From an uncultured Flavobacteriales bacterium (GTDB taxonomy: Bacteria > Bacteroidota > Bacteroidia > Flavobacteriales_D > Parvicellaceae): a DNA stretch of 64,000 nucleotides. The notes below the pieces were generated by a model, which saw only the letters and a list, made by a program, of their open reading frames with translations, was not told where the DNA came from and did not search any database. The translations under genes and the position numbers were made by a program. Positions 36,009 through 44,756 of this stretch are shown here, in pieces. The DNA is taken from the NCBI GenBank assembly GCA_943788755.1, contig CALSRM010000001.1:124001-188000 (forward strand), given 5' to 3'. Within the stretch, counting starts at the first letter, position 1. Every line of letters starts with the position of its first letter.

Positions 36009-36016
36009 TACTTTTG
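36009..36016 (+). promoter_or_regulatory. -7 box directly before mltG
   Basis: TACTTTTG ends five bases before the GTG start codon of mltG. If active, the transcript would start at or within a few bases of the start codon, giving a nearly leaderless mRNA. Confidence 0.4.
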
Positions 36017-36020
36017 CTTT

Positions 36021-37064
36021 GTGAAAAAGCTTATTGTGTTAATTGTTGTTCTTGGTATAGCGGGATATTTTGGATATCCCTATTTTAAAGTATATCAAAT
36101 AAGGAATACACCTACAGATAGTGGGTTTAATCTTACAATTCCATCAGAAATTTCTTATACTGAGTTAGGAGAGGTACTTCAGAATTTAGGGTATATTGAA
36201 AGTAGTTCAGATTTTATGATTTTGGTTTACCATAAAGGATACCAGAATGAGAAAATTCCTTCAGGTAAATTAAAAATTGAAAAGGAGTGGAATACGTATA
36301 ATTCATTGGTAAATAACGTTCATTATTATGCAAATCCGGATATTCAAAAAAGAGTTATTGTAAATGTTGTAATAAACAATGTGCGCACGATAGAAGATGT
36401 AGCAGGAGTTGTAGCTTCATTTATTCATGCAGACTCAACTTCTTTGAGTGCTATTTTTAATAACGATTCTATTATTGCACACTATGGTTTTACGAAACAA
36501 ACATTCCCAACTTTCTTTATGCCAAACACGTATGAGTGTTATTCTGATATTACTCCCGAACAATTCATTGAAAAGCTAGCGGCTTCCTACAAAATTTTTT
36601 GGAACCCATCTAGAATTCAGAAAGCTGCTGACCTAGGACTTAGTCAGTCAGAAATTACCATATTAGCTTCCATTGTATACGAAGAGCAAAAAGTAAAATT
36701 TGATGAGCAAGCAAAAATTGCTGGACTGTATATAAACAGATTAAAAAATGGGTGGAAACTACAAGCGGATCCAACTGTAAAGTACGCTATGGGAGATTTT
36801 ACTTTAAGAAGGCTGTTGTATCGGCATTTAGAAGTAGAATCACCATACAATACCTATAAACATCTGGGGTTACCCCCAGGCCCAATATCAATTCCAGAAA
36901 TTCAAACAATAGATGCTGTTTTGAACCACGAAGCACACGACTATTTCTTTATGTGTGCAAAACCAGAATATACAGGATACCATAATTTTTCTAAAACATT
37001 ACATCAGCATAATGTTTATTCAAAAGAGTATCATAAGTGGATTGATCAGCAAAACATAAGATAA
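36021..37064 (+). CDS. mltG: Endolytic peptidoglycan transglycosylase MltG (YceG-like)
   Basis: A 347-residue inner-membrane enzyme. An N-terminal membrane anchor (LIVLIVVLGIAGYFGYPYF) precedes a LysM-like domain (about 45-110) and the YceG catalytic domain: LGLSQSEITILASIVYEEQ with the conserved Glu, then GLYINRLKNGWKLQADPTV, HLGLPPGPISIP and the C-terminal FFMCAKPEYTGYHNFS. MltG cuts nascent glycan strands and sets their length. Start is GTG 36021, 18 bp after typA, with a TACTTTTG box in between. No Shine-Dalgarno is visible. Confidence 0.92.
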   Translation: MKKLIVLIVVLGIAGYFGYPYFKVYQIRNTPTDSGFNLTIPSEISYTELGEVLQNLGYIESSSDFMILVYHKGYQNEKIPSGKLKIEKEWNTYNSLVNNVHYYANPDIQKRVIVNVVINNVRTIEDVAGVVASFIHADSTSLSAIFNNDSIIAHYGFTKQTFPTFFMPNTYECYSDITPEQFIEKLAASYKIFWNPSRIQKAADLGLSQSEITILASIVYEEQKVKFDEQAKIAGLYINRLKNGWKLQADPTVKYAMGDFTLRRLLYRHLEVESPYNTYKHLGLPPGPISIPEIQTIDAVLNHEAHDYFFMCAKPEYTGYHNFSKTLHQHNVYSKEYHKWIDQQNIR

Positions 37065-37078
37065 TGTCCATTTTACTA

Positions 37079-37108
37079 TTGATTAAAGGTTACGTATTAA
37101 TACATTTG
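37079..37108 (+). promoter_or_regulatory. Promoter of the DUF4920 lipoprotein gene
   Basis: TTG (37079-37081), 19 bp, TACATTTG (37101-37108): full match to the Bacteroidota -33/-7 pattern, 28 bp before the start codon. Confidence 0.7.
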
Positions 37109-37136
37109 CATCTAAATTAAAACTAAATAACATCAC

Positions 37137-37715
37137 ATGAAAAAAATTATTTATTCTTTATCAATAGCATTAGTTGCAACATTTACTTCTTGCGGAGAAG
37201 CAAAAGAGGAAGTAAAAGAAGAAGCAAAAGAGGAAGTAATAGAAGAAACAATGGAGGAAGATGTTCTTGAAGAGGGAGTTGTAATGGTTAATGGATTACA
37301 GTTTTTTGGAAACAATGAATTTGAAATGTCAGATTGGTCATCGGTTGATGAAATGTATGCTGCTGTTATGGAAACTGGTGAATTCGAAGGCTTGGTAAAA
37401 GCAGAAATCTCTGAGGTATGCAAAAAAGCTGGGTGTTGGATTACGGTATTAAAAGAGGATGGTAGTACTGTTCGCGTAATTTTTAGGAATCACTTTGGTA
37501 TTCCAACGGATACACCTGCAGGATATGAGGTAATTATGAATGGTGTTGGTCAAGTAGATACAACAAGTATTGAGCTTCAGAAACATTTCTTAGATGATGC
37601 GAAAGAAGCTGGAGAAGAAGTTTATCAAGCTGATTATGATGAAATTACTGAAGATTTAATAGAAGTTTCGTTTGATTGCGATGGTTTATTAGTTCCGCCA
37701 GTAGAGGAGTTTTGA
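37137..37715 (+). CDS. DUF4920 domain-containing lipoprotein
   Basis: A 192-residue protein with signal peptide ending TSC (Cys19). Residues 21-46 are a low-complexity Glu/Lys linker (KEEVKEEAKEEV). The domain follows, with EISEVCKKAGCWITV bearing Cys95 and Cys100, then VRVIFRNHFGIPTDTPAG. The two Cys may bind a metal or form a disulfide. Function unknown; the family is common in Bacteroidota and often near redox genes, and here a glutathione peroxidase follows after 35 bp. Confidence 0.82.
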   Translation: MKKIIYSLSIALVATFTSCGEAKEEVKEEAKEEVIEETMEEDVLEEGVVMVNGLQFFGNNEFEMSDWSSVDEMYAAVMETGEFEGLVKAEISEVCKKAGCWITVLKEDGSTVRVIFRNHFGIPTDTPAGYEVIMNGVGQVDTTSIELQKHFLDDAKEAGEEVYQADYDEITEDLIEVSFDCDGLLVPPVEEF

Positions 37716-37750
37716 TGTAATTTTACCTAATCATACTTTAAAATTTATTT

Positions 37751-38272
37751 ATGTTTTCATTTTTACTTTTCTGTTTATCCGTTGCCATGCAAACGTCATC
37801 TACTGTTTATGATTTCTCTTTAACTGGAATAGATGGTAAAGAGATTAATTTAAATGCGTTTAATGGGAAAAAAATATTATTCGTAAACGTTGCTTCTAAA
37901 TGTGGTTTTACATCGCAATATGAAGGCTTGCAGAAGTTGTATGAGCAAAATAGAGAGAACTTGGTGATTATCGGTTTGCCTTGTAATCAGTTTATGCATC
38001 AGGAGCCTGGGACTAGCGAAGAAATACAAGCATTTTGCACGAAGAACTACGGTGTCACTTTTCCAATTACCGAAAAAGTAAATGTAAAAGGAGATGAGAT
38101 TCACTCGCTTTACAGTTGGTTGACAAGAAAGGAATTAAATGGGGTAAAGGATTCTAAAGTCAAATGGAATTTTCAAAAATACCTAATCGATGAAGAAGGA
38201 AAACTGGTTCAAGTATTTGGGTCCAAAGTAAAACCTTTAAGTCAAGATATAATTGATGCAATTAATAGTTAA
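37751..38272 (+). CDS. Glutathione peroxidase-family thiol peroxidase
   Basis: A 173-residue protein beginning with a short hydrophobic stretch (MFSFLLFCLSVAM), so it is probably exported. The thioredoxin-fold core starts at YDFSLTGIDG. The peroxidatic Cys51 lies in VASKCGFTSQY; further family sites are LPCNQFMHQEPG and KWNFQKYLID. It uses Cys, not Sec, and most likely thioredoxin rather than glutathione as reductant. The stop overlaps the convergent phosphatase gene by 4 bp. Confidence 0.92.
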   Translation: MFSFLLFCLSVAMQTSSTVYDFSLTGIDGKEINLNAFNGKKILFVNVASKCGFTSQYEGLQKLYEQNRENLVIIGLPCNQFMHQEPGTSEEIQAFCTKNYGVTFPITEKVNVKGDEIHSLYSWLTRKELNGVKDSKVKWNFQKYLIDEEGKLVQVFGSKVKPLSQDIIDAINS

Positions 38273-38745
38273 GGAGCAATATATTGCTTAACTGTGCATG
38301 TGTCTTTTGACAATTGAGCCCATTCATCTATTTCCACATTCAATAAAACAGTATTACAAGTTTCTAAATTGAAATTTTCACCTGTTAAATAAGATGCTAG
38401 CATACTCAAACCTGGGTTATGCCCAAATATCATTATACATTCATGATTTTCGGATATTTGGTTTATTTTCTCCAATACTGTTTCCATATGAGCATTATGT
38501 AAGCTTTTTACCGAAGTAATTTTAGTAGTGTCAAATTCTAATTCTCCACCAATTATTCTCGCTGTTGTGATTGCTCTTTTGGCAGCACTTGATAGTATGT
38601 AAGAGGGACGAGGGTAACCTTCGTTTAAATGCAGCCCGATATTGATTGCGTCATACTTCCCCATTTCGCTTAGAGGTCTTTCAAAATCATCTCCTCCGTT
38701 AATAAATGGTGAATCTCCGTGACGTATTATGTATACTTGTTTCAT
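38269..38745 (-). CDS. SixA-like histidine phosphatase
   Basis: A 158-residue protein of the phosphohistidine phosphatase branch. The catalytic RHG is in YIIRHGDS; the second pocket includes SSAAKRAITTARIIG and the terminal IMIFGHNPGLSM with the conserved His. SixA removes phosphate from phosphohistidine on phosphotransfer proteins or, in other members, from small molecules. It overlaps the peroxidase stop on the opposite strand by 4 bp. Confidence 0.87.
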   Translation of the reverse strand: MKQVYIIRHGDSPFINGGDDFERPLSEMGKYDAINIGLHLNEGYPRPSYILSSAAKRAITTARIIGGELEFDTTKITSVKSLHNAHMETVLEKINQISENHECIMIFGHNPGLSMLASYLTGENFNLETCNTVLLNVEIDEWAQLSKDTCTVKQYIAP

Positions 38746-38883
38746 TCGTCTATTGGAATTCTGAATAGTTTAGGTATCGCCTCTCTACTGAGGAAAAAAA
38801 CAACAGTAACAGATTGATTTAATATAATTGGATGGAATTAAAAAAGAGTGAGACCTGGGGACCTTATTTTTTGTGTAAATATA
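38746..38883. other. 138-bp gap, nothing recognised
   Basis: No coding frame continues from the PD40 protein into this stretch, so its missing OmpA domain is not hidden here by a frameshift. No terminator or RNA gene is seen. Confidence 0.5.
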
Positions 38884-40473
38884 TTATTGCTGCTTGAAAT
38901 CTTTCTTCACTAAATTAAATTCATAGTTGGTGTACAAATCTGTGCTTTCAGGAAAGTTCATGTGTAAAATTCGGGAGTTGTATCCTTCTGCTTCAATAGC
39001 AATTTGATAGTCGACTCCAGGAAGAACCACCATAATAAATTTTCCTGAGCCGTTAGGTCGATAAATGCCTTTTAATTTATGGCTAACCTCGTCAATTAAA
39101 GTAATTTTTGCATTCACCGCTGTTTTCTCTTTTTTGTTAAAAATACTGCAGTGAATTACTTCCTGATAGTTAGCTGCATCAAACATTTTAATTTTGAATA
39201 TATCCGATCCTCCCAAGCTACCATCTCTATCTGATGAATAATAGCCTGTTTTGTTGTCTTCGCTAATAGTAAAGTAAATATCATTCTCTACTGTATTGAT
39301 AGGGTATCCTATGTTTTCTGGCGTACTCCAATATTTATTTGCTCTTTCGTAAGATTTAAATATGTCAAAGCCTCCCATGGTAGTATGTCCTTCGGAAGAA
39401 AAATAGAAGGTTTCTCCATCTGGATGCATAAACGGAGCATTTTCATTATGTTTTGTATTTATTATTGGCCCTAGATTAACCGCTAAACCCCAGGCTCCGT
39501 TTGGTAGTTGCTTCGACTTGTAAAGGTCAAATCCACCATATCCTCCTGGCCGGTTTGAGGAGAAATAAAGCGTTTTCTTGTCTAAAGAGAAGCATGCGCT
39601 CAATTCTTGAAATTGACTATTGATATTTGGTCCAAATTTTATTGGCGCAGTCCATAATGTGGAGTCACTGTAATTAGAGTAGTAAAGATTACCGTCAGAA
39701 GAAGAGGTTTTTTTTGAACTGTTATCACTAGTAATGTAACTAATTAGTGAATAGCCATCATGAGAAATACTGACACAGCCATCGTTTAGTTTTGAATTAA
39801 ATGATTTTTCATTATCCGGTGTTTGCCATTCATAGTTTTTGAATTCAGAAAAATAAATATCTTGAAAATAATTGCCCTTATAATTTTTATCATCAGAAAA
39901 ACCACCTTCCCTTCTTGAAGTAAAGAACATCCCTTTTCCGTTAGGTAAAATTACCGGAATAGACTCTTCATTTGCCGTATTAATTGAAGATCCAACATTT
40001 ACTATTTCTATATTCCTAGCGTTTAAAACTTGTTTTTTTGCATTGATGGCCATGTCAATATTTTGATCTATTTCAGGCAGAGGAATTGAAATTTTATTAT
40101 TGGTTTTATACTCCTCAAAAGAAGATTGTGCTTCATCAAACTTATGATGAAAATGATATGCTTTTCCTAAATAGAATAATATATCGTCATTTTTAGTTCC
40201 GTTTCTGTAGGCTTCAATTAATATTGGAAGCGCATTTCTTTCCACTCCTCTTTTGTTTAGCTTGCAAACACCTATTCCAAATAGTACTTCAGGGTTTTCA
40301 GGGTATTTACTATAGAGTGTAGAAAACATATTAAATGCTTCAGTGAAATTTTCTTTTGATAAATTTGTTTGCGCTATTTTAAGCGCTTTTTTATCAGGTT
40401 TAGTTATGTTTACCTGGCCTATTACATTGATGAATAGGAGACTGGATATAGTTATTGCAAAAATTTTCTTCAT
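38884..40473 (-). CDS. TPR and PD40-propeller periplasmic protein (PorE-like without OmpA)
   Basis: From ATG 40473 the protein has 529 residues and a signal peptide (MKKIFAITISSLLFINVIGQ). Then come TPR-like helices (30-150), a WD40-like PD40 propeller (about 160-420, with GKGMFFTSRREGG, DKKTLYFSSNRPGGYGG and DNKTGYYSSDRDGSLGG) and a carboxypeptidase-regulatory-like module (TAVNAKITLIDEVSHKLKG). PorE-type proteins add a C-terminal OmpA peptidoglycan-binding domain; this one stops before it. It may be a periplasmic or surface accessory of a secretion or gliding complex (inference). Confidence 0.8.
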   Translation of the reverse strand: MKKIFAITISSLLFINVIGQVNITKPDKKALKIAQTNLSKENFTEAFNMFSTLYSKYPENPEVLFGIGVCKLNKRGVERNALPILIEAYRNGTKNDDILFYLGKAYHFHHKFDEAQSSFEEYKTNNKISIPLPEIDQNIDMAINAKKQVLNARNIEIVNVGSSINTANEESIPVILPNGKGMFFTSRREGGFSDDKNYKGNYFQDIYFSEFKNYEWQTPDNEKSFNSKLNDGCVSISHDGYSLISYITSDNSSKKTSSSDGNLYYSNYSDSTLWTAPIKFGPNINSQFQELSACFSLDKKTLYFSSNRPGGYGGFDLYKSKQLPNGAWGLAVNLGPIINTKHNENAPFMHPDGETFYFSSEGHTTMGGFDIFKSYERANKYWSTPENIGYPINTVENDIYFTISEDNKTGYYSSDRDGSLGGSDIFKIKMFDAANYQEVIHCSIFNKKEKTAVNAKITLIDEVSHKLKGIYRPNGSGKFIMVVLPGVDYQIAIEAEGYNSRILHMNFPESTDLYTNYEFNLVKKDFKQQ

Positions 40474-40719
40474 AATAATAGTGTTAAATGAATTACACAA
40501 TTCCTAGTAACGTATTAACCGTAGGTAACTTTAATAAGTGCTTTCCAAATATAAACTTCAAGTTGTCCAATAACATAAATGACAATAAATATTTAACCTA
40601 GTAAGGTGCTAGATATAACATAAGACCATAAATATAGTATATTTAGCCTTATATCAGTATAGATTTTGTTTTATTTTATAGACGTATCTATATGTAGTAT
40701 GTACGTTGTGTTTTGATAA

Positions 40720-41604
40720 ATGAATAATATGAAATTAGCTGCAATAGACATAGGTTCGAACGCAATTCGATTATTGATAAAACGAGTTGTCTTTGAAAAA
40801 GGGATAGTAAATACCTCTAAAATATTATTGTTGAGAGTGCCGCTTCGTTTAGGAGAAGATGTTTTTAAAGAAGGTAGGATCCTAGATGACAAATGTGAGA
40901 AGTTGTTAAAGGTTATGCAGTCATTTAAATTATTAATGGAAGTCAATGAAATAGTCGATTATAGAGCTTGCGCAACATCTGCAATGCGTGAAGCAAAAAA
41001 TGGTATTGAGGTAAGAGACTTTATTAATTCTCAATCGGAAGTTTTTATTGATTTAATATCTGGTGAAGAAGAAGCATCTCTCATTTTTTCTAATTGGAAA
41101 ACTTCAGGCTTGTCCGTTAAAAAGTCGTATTTATATGTGGATGTTGGAGGCGGAAGCACTGAAATTACATTGTTGAAAAATGGGCAAAGGATTACATCTA
41201 GATCGTTTAAAGTTGGAGCTGTAAGATTACTGGAATCAACAGTTAAAGATAAGGTTTGGAACGAATTAAAAGATTTTATTAAAAGTATTGTTAAAGTAAA
41301 CGACAATTTGGTTTCGGTAGGTTCCGGAGGGAGTATTACTAAAATATTTAAAGAGAGTAATCATCAACCGCACGATTTCATTTCTTACAATGAAATAGAA
41401 GAATTTGTTAAATCGATGGCTTCATTTGAATTGGAAGAAAGGATTGAAAAATTTAACTTGAAACCAAATCGAGCTGATGTAATTATTTTTGCAGGAGAAA
41501 TATATCTATTCGTAATGAAATCAGCCGGCTCAACCAATATGATTGTCCCAAAAATGGGAGTTGGTGATGGCATAATCAAAAGATTGGCATTAAAGCACAT
41601 TTGA
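40720..41604 (+). CDS. Ppx/GppA-type exopolyphosphatase
   Basis: A 294-residue ASKHA-fold phosphatase. ATG 40720 or 40729 both give plausible starts (MNNMKLAAIDIG). Phosphate-binding motifs: AIDIGSNAIRLL at the N-terminus and YVDVGGGSTEI in the middle. Catalytic Glu is expected in CATSAMREAKNG. The family cleaves polyphosphate or pppGpp; the short length fits a one-unit Ppx/GppA as in Bacteroidota. The AT-rich upstream region shows no clear promoter. It converges on a thioredoxin-like gene with 7 bp between. Confidence 0.88.
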   Translation: MNNMKLAAIDIGSNAIRLLIKRVVFEKGIVNTSKILLLRVPLRLGEDVFKEGRILDDKCEKLLKVMQSFKLLMEVNEIVDYRACATSAMREAKNGIEVRDFINSQSEVFIDLISGEEEASLIFSNWKTSGLSVKKSYLYVDVGGGSTEITLLKNGQRITSRSFKVGAVRLLESTVKDKVWNELKDFIKSIVKVNDNLVSVGSGGSITKIFKESNHQPHDFISYNEIEEFVKSMASFELEERIEKFNLKPNRADVIIFAGEIYLFVMKSAGSTNMIVPKMGVGDGIIKRLALKHI

Positions 41605-41611
41605 GCTAATT

Positions 41612-42193
41612 CTATTGGCCCGGTTGAGTTTTGCCTTGCTGTTGTTGCAACGATTTTTGCCATTGTTCATTCAAGAAATTATGATAATACTTATATTGAT
41701 CTGTTGCAAAAAACACTAAAATTCCGATTAACTCATCTTGCTTTTTAAATCCTTTCCAAATCATTAATCTTGTGAAATTTTCATCAAGCATAGCATAAGA
41801 AGGATAAGATAATTGACTTTCCAACAAAGATTGAGCAAACCAATGTGTACGACCTCTTGCGTTAGCTGATTTTTTTACAAATGAAGGATCAGTATTCACA
41901 AAGGTATGGTTATTAAAGACAATTGTATCTCTAGTCTCGGCATCAAATTTAACTGGGTAAAAATTTTGATTCATATAGGCTACAATATTAGGATCTGCAA
42001 ATGTTGTAGCATCCATTTTCTTACACCATCCGCACCATCCAGTATAAAAATCTACAAATATCTTTTTCTTAACTGAATCCGTTTCTCGTAGAGCAGTCAT
42101 TTCGTTCCATGTCATCCAATTAATTTGATTGGTTGCTTGTGCTATAGAAACACTGGAAGTAAAGATTAGTAAAGCAAATACAAATACTTTCAT
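41612..42193 (-). CDS. Exported thioredoxin-like protein
   Basis: A 193-residue protein with a signal peptide (ending SIAQA). The thioredoxin fold begins at KKIFVDFYTGWCGWCKKMD with active-site Cys54 and Cys57 (WCGWC), followed by VKFDAETRDT and a helical C-terminus with a Gln-rich tail. The DUF255/thioredoxin_7 type acts as a periplasmic reductase or isomerase. It lies 10 bp after the DPP-IV gene on the same strand and is probably co-transcribed, which suggests help with folding secreted enzymes. Confidence 0.87.
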   Translation of the reverse strand: MKVFVFALLIFTSSVSIAQATNQINWMTWNEMTALRETDSVKKKIFVDFYTGWCGWCKKMDATTFADPNIVAYMNQNFYPVKFDAETRDTIVFNNHTFVNTDPSFVKKSANARGRTHWFAQSLLESQLSYPSYAMLDENFTRLMIWKGFKKQDELIGILVFFATDQYKYYHNFLNEQWQKSLQQQQGKTQPGQ

Positions 42194-42203
42194 AGTTGTT
42201 GTT

Positions 42204-44414
42204 TTATAAATTATTTAGTACGAATTTAGTCATTTTGTTATATAAATTTAAACGTGTTTTACCTCCATAAATACCATGATTTTTATTTGGGTATGCCATA
42301 AAATCAAATTGTTTATCCACTTTTTGTAAGGCATCTACCATTTCAACCGCATTTTGAAAATGTACATTATCATCTGCAGTTCCGTGAATAAGTAAGTAAT
42401 TTCCTTTTAATTTATCTACATGGTCAATAGGAGAGTTGATATCGTAATTTTCACCATTTTCTTGTGGAGTTCTCATGAATCTTTCTGTATAAATATTGTC
42501 ATAAAAACGCCAGTTGCTAACAGGAGCAACAGCAATTGCAGCTTTAAATACATCAGCACCTTTTGTAATACAAAGAGATGACATATATCCGCCATAACTC
42601 CAACCAAAGATTCCAATTCTTTCTGAATCAATATAGGGTCTGTTACCTAAATTTTTTGCTGCTGCTATTTGATCTTCAGTCTCGTATTTCCCTAATTGTA
42701 AATAAGTACTGTGTTTAAAGTCTCTTCCTCTGTATCCGGTTCCTCTAGCATCTACAGAAACAACGACATAACCTTGTTGCGCTAAAGACTGCCACCAGAA
42801 GTAATTGTTGTATTCCCACGAATCATTCACAGTGTTTATACCAGGACCTCCATAAACAAACATTAACATCGGATACTTTTTACGCTCATCAAACGAAGAA
42901 GGTTTAATCATCCAAGCATTTAAATCATCTCCGTTTTCACCTTTTACTGTAAAGAATTCTTTCGGAGAGATATCAAATGTTTTTAAAGTATCGATTAACG
43001 TTTTATTATCTTCCAGTACTTTTATTTCTTTTCCTTTTGCACTATTAAGTGTAACGTGAGCAGGTGTATTAGCATCTGTGTTCCAATGCAAATAGTACTT
43101 AAACCCTTTACTGAATTCAGCTCTATTATTTCCTGACTTAGTGGATAGTTTATTTACAGCACCTTTTTTTGAAAGGTAATAAACTTCTCTTTTGGTAGGA
43201 TGATCTTTTGCTGCTTGAAAATAAATGGACTTACTTTTTTCATTCATTCCATAAACACTTGTTACTTCCCAGTTTCCTGAAGTAAGTTGCGTTTCGTCAC
43301 CAGTAATCATATTGATTTTGTAAATATGGTTGAAACCATCTTTTTCACTTGTCCACAAAAAGTTTTCTCCATCCTTTAAAAAGGTGGTGTTATCATGTAT
43401 GTCTATATATGTCTTAGCTGTTTCTGTGTAAATTACTTTTGCTGGGGCAAGCGTTAGTTTTGCATTTGGGTTTGAAAACTCAGTGGTAAGCAATTCAATT
43501 TTGTTTTGGAGTCTATTCATTCTTTGTACACAGAGTACATTAGGATTGTTTGTCCATTGGATTCTGGGAATGTAGATATCTGTTTCTGTTCCAATATTGA
43601 AAGGAAATGTTTTTCCAGCATCTACGTAGTATACATGAATGCTAATTATGGAATTATCTTCACCTGCTTTTGGGTATTTAAAAACGAAACGGTCTGGATA
43701 TAGCGTCCCATATGTTTCCATTTGAAATTCTTTGACTTTCGATTCATCAAATTTGTAATAGGCTATTTTACTTCCATCAGGAGCCCAGTAAAAGCCTTTG
43801 TGAAATGCAAACTCCTCTTCGTAAACCCAGTCAGTTCCACCATTGATGATTTCATTCATTTTACCATCAGTAGTTACTGTAACTTCTTTGTTAGCTGATA
43901 AGTCGTTAATAAAAATATTATTTTCTCTAACAAATGCAACTTTGTTACCATTGGGAGAAAATTCTGCTAATCGCTGTTTTCCTTTTGAAAAGTCTGATAA
44001 AGCACTAATTTTTTTAGAAGCAATATCATAGATGTAATAATTCGATTTAGAGGAGTGTCTATAAATAGACTCCTGTTCTGTAGCTAGTAAGAGTTTTGTC
44101 TCGTCTGAACTGAATTGGTAGTCATCAAATGATATTACTTTTTTTCCATCTGGCTTAAAGTCTGCAGATGATAATATTGTTCCAACTTTTTCATAATTAG
44201 CGTAAGAATATTTATTGATTTCAAGCGCTTCTGTTTTTTGATTGTAATCCAAAGAAGTAAAGTGTTCTCCATCATTCATTGAGTTAACTCCACTAATGTT
44301 TTCCGGATAAAAGACGCCATTATACCAAATTGTAGTATTGTCAATTTGTGTCTTTTGAGAAATAAAACTATTAAAAAATAGAGGGGTTATTAAAGCTATT
44401 AGTAAGTATTTCAT
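42204..44414 (-). CDS. Dipeptidyl peptidase IV-like prolyl oligopeptidase (S9)
   Basis: A 736-residue exported serine peptidase. Signal peptide, then an eight-bladed propeller (about 40-470) with the DPP-IV double-Glu loop (WVYEEEFAFHKGFYW) that binds the substrate N-terminus. The alpha/beta-hydrolase domain has the triad Ser606 (GWSYGGYM), Asp681 (HGTADDNVH) and His713 (NKNHGIYGG). It removes X-Pro dipeptides from peptides in the periplasm, a common asaccharolytic nutrient route. In an operon with the thioredoxin-like gene. Confidence 0.95.
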   Translation of the reverse strand: MKYLLIALITPLFFNSFISQKTQIDNTTIWYNGVFYPENISGVNSMNDGEHFTSLDYNQKTEALEINKYSYANYEKVGTILSSADFKPDGKKVISFDDYQFSSDETKLLLATEQESIYRHSSKSNYYIYDIASKKISALSDFSKGKQRLAEFSPNGNKVAFVRENNIFINDLSANKEVTVTTDGKMNEIINGGTDWVYEEEFAFHKGFYWAPDGSKIAYYKFDESKVKEFQMETYGTLYPDRFVFKYPKAGEDNSIISIHVYYVDAGKTFPFNIGTETDIYIPRIQWTNNPNVLCVQRMNRLQNKIELLTTEFSNPNAKLTLAPAKVIYTETAKTYIDIHDNTTFLKDGENFLWTSEKDGFNHIYKINMITGDETQLTSGNWEVTSVYGMNEKSKSIYFQAAKDHPTKREVYYLSKKGAVNKLSTKSGNNRAEFSKGFKYYLHWNTDANTPAHVTLNSAKGKEIKVLEDNKTLIDTLKTFDISPKEFFTVKGENGDDLNAWMIKPSSFDERKKYPMLMFVYGGPGINTVNDSWEYNNYFWWQSLAQQGYVVVSVDARGTGYRGRDFKHSTYLQLGKYETEDQIAAAKNLGNRPYIDSERIGIFGWSYGGYMSSLCITKGADVFKAAIAVAPVSNWRFYDNIYTERFMRTPQENGENYDINSPIDHVDKLKGNYLLIHGTADDNVHFQNAVEMVDALQKVDKQFDFMAYPNKNHGIYGGKTRLNLYNKMTKFVLNNL

Positions 44415-44756
44415 ATCTATATAATTACGGTTTATTAATTCGGCTGTGAAAATACAGTAAACAAATTTTAGTCCAAAGAAGATTGTTATAAAAGGTAGTT
44501 AAGTGGTTGTATTCTTTGACCGCACTAAAGCTTCAATGATTATTCAATAAATATTTACAACAGATTTACTTTACGTTGTTGAAATCTTTCTTTGGTTAGT
44601 AATAGGGATGTTGGGTCGTCTTTAACGTCAATGAAATATGAAGGTTTAGCTTTTATTTTAAGATGTTTATTTATTTCTTGCTCAAAAAGCAATCAATCAT
44701 AGATTAGTTTTTAATCTTTTTTTGTGCTGCTAATATTTCCTTTCAATTTTTTTTAA
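44415..44756. other. 342-bp gap before dinB, possible relic
   Basis: Apart from a 46-codon minus-strand frame (44555-44692) I see no gene. The DNA upstream of dinB is AT-rich with no recognised LexA-like palindrome. A T-rich stretch (AATCTTTTTTTGTG at about 44713) lies 40 bp before the start and may be promoter DNA. Confidence 0.4.
44555..44692 (-). pseudogene. Possible gene remnant
   Basis: A 45-residue open frame with KPSYFIDVKDDPTSLLL and TKERFQQRKVNLL at its end has protein-like composition but starts with TTG directly after a stop. It may be the C-terminal end of a lost gene. No family is recognised; chance is possible. Confidence 0.25.

Noticed and set aside
37197-37260. Short GAAGAAGTAAAAGAA-like DNA repeats
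   Set aside because: They encode the Glu/Lys-rich linker of the DUF4920 lipoprotein, a common spacer, and are not a mobile or regulatory repeat.
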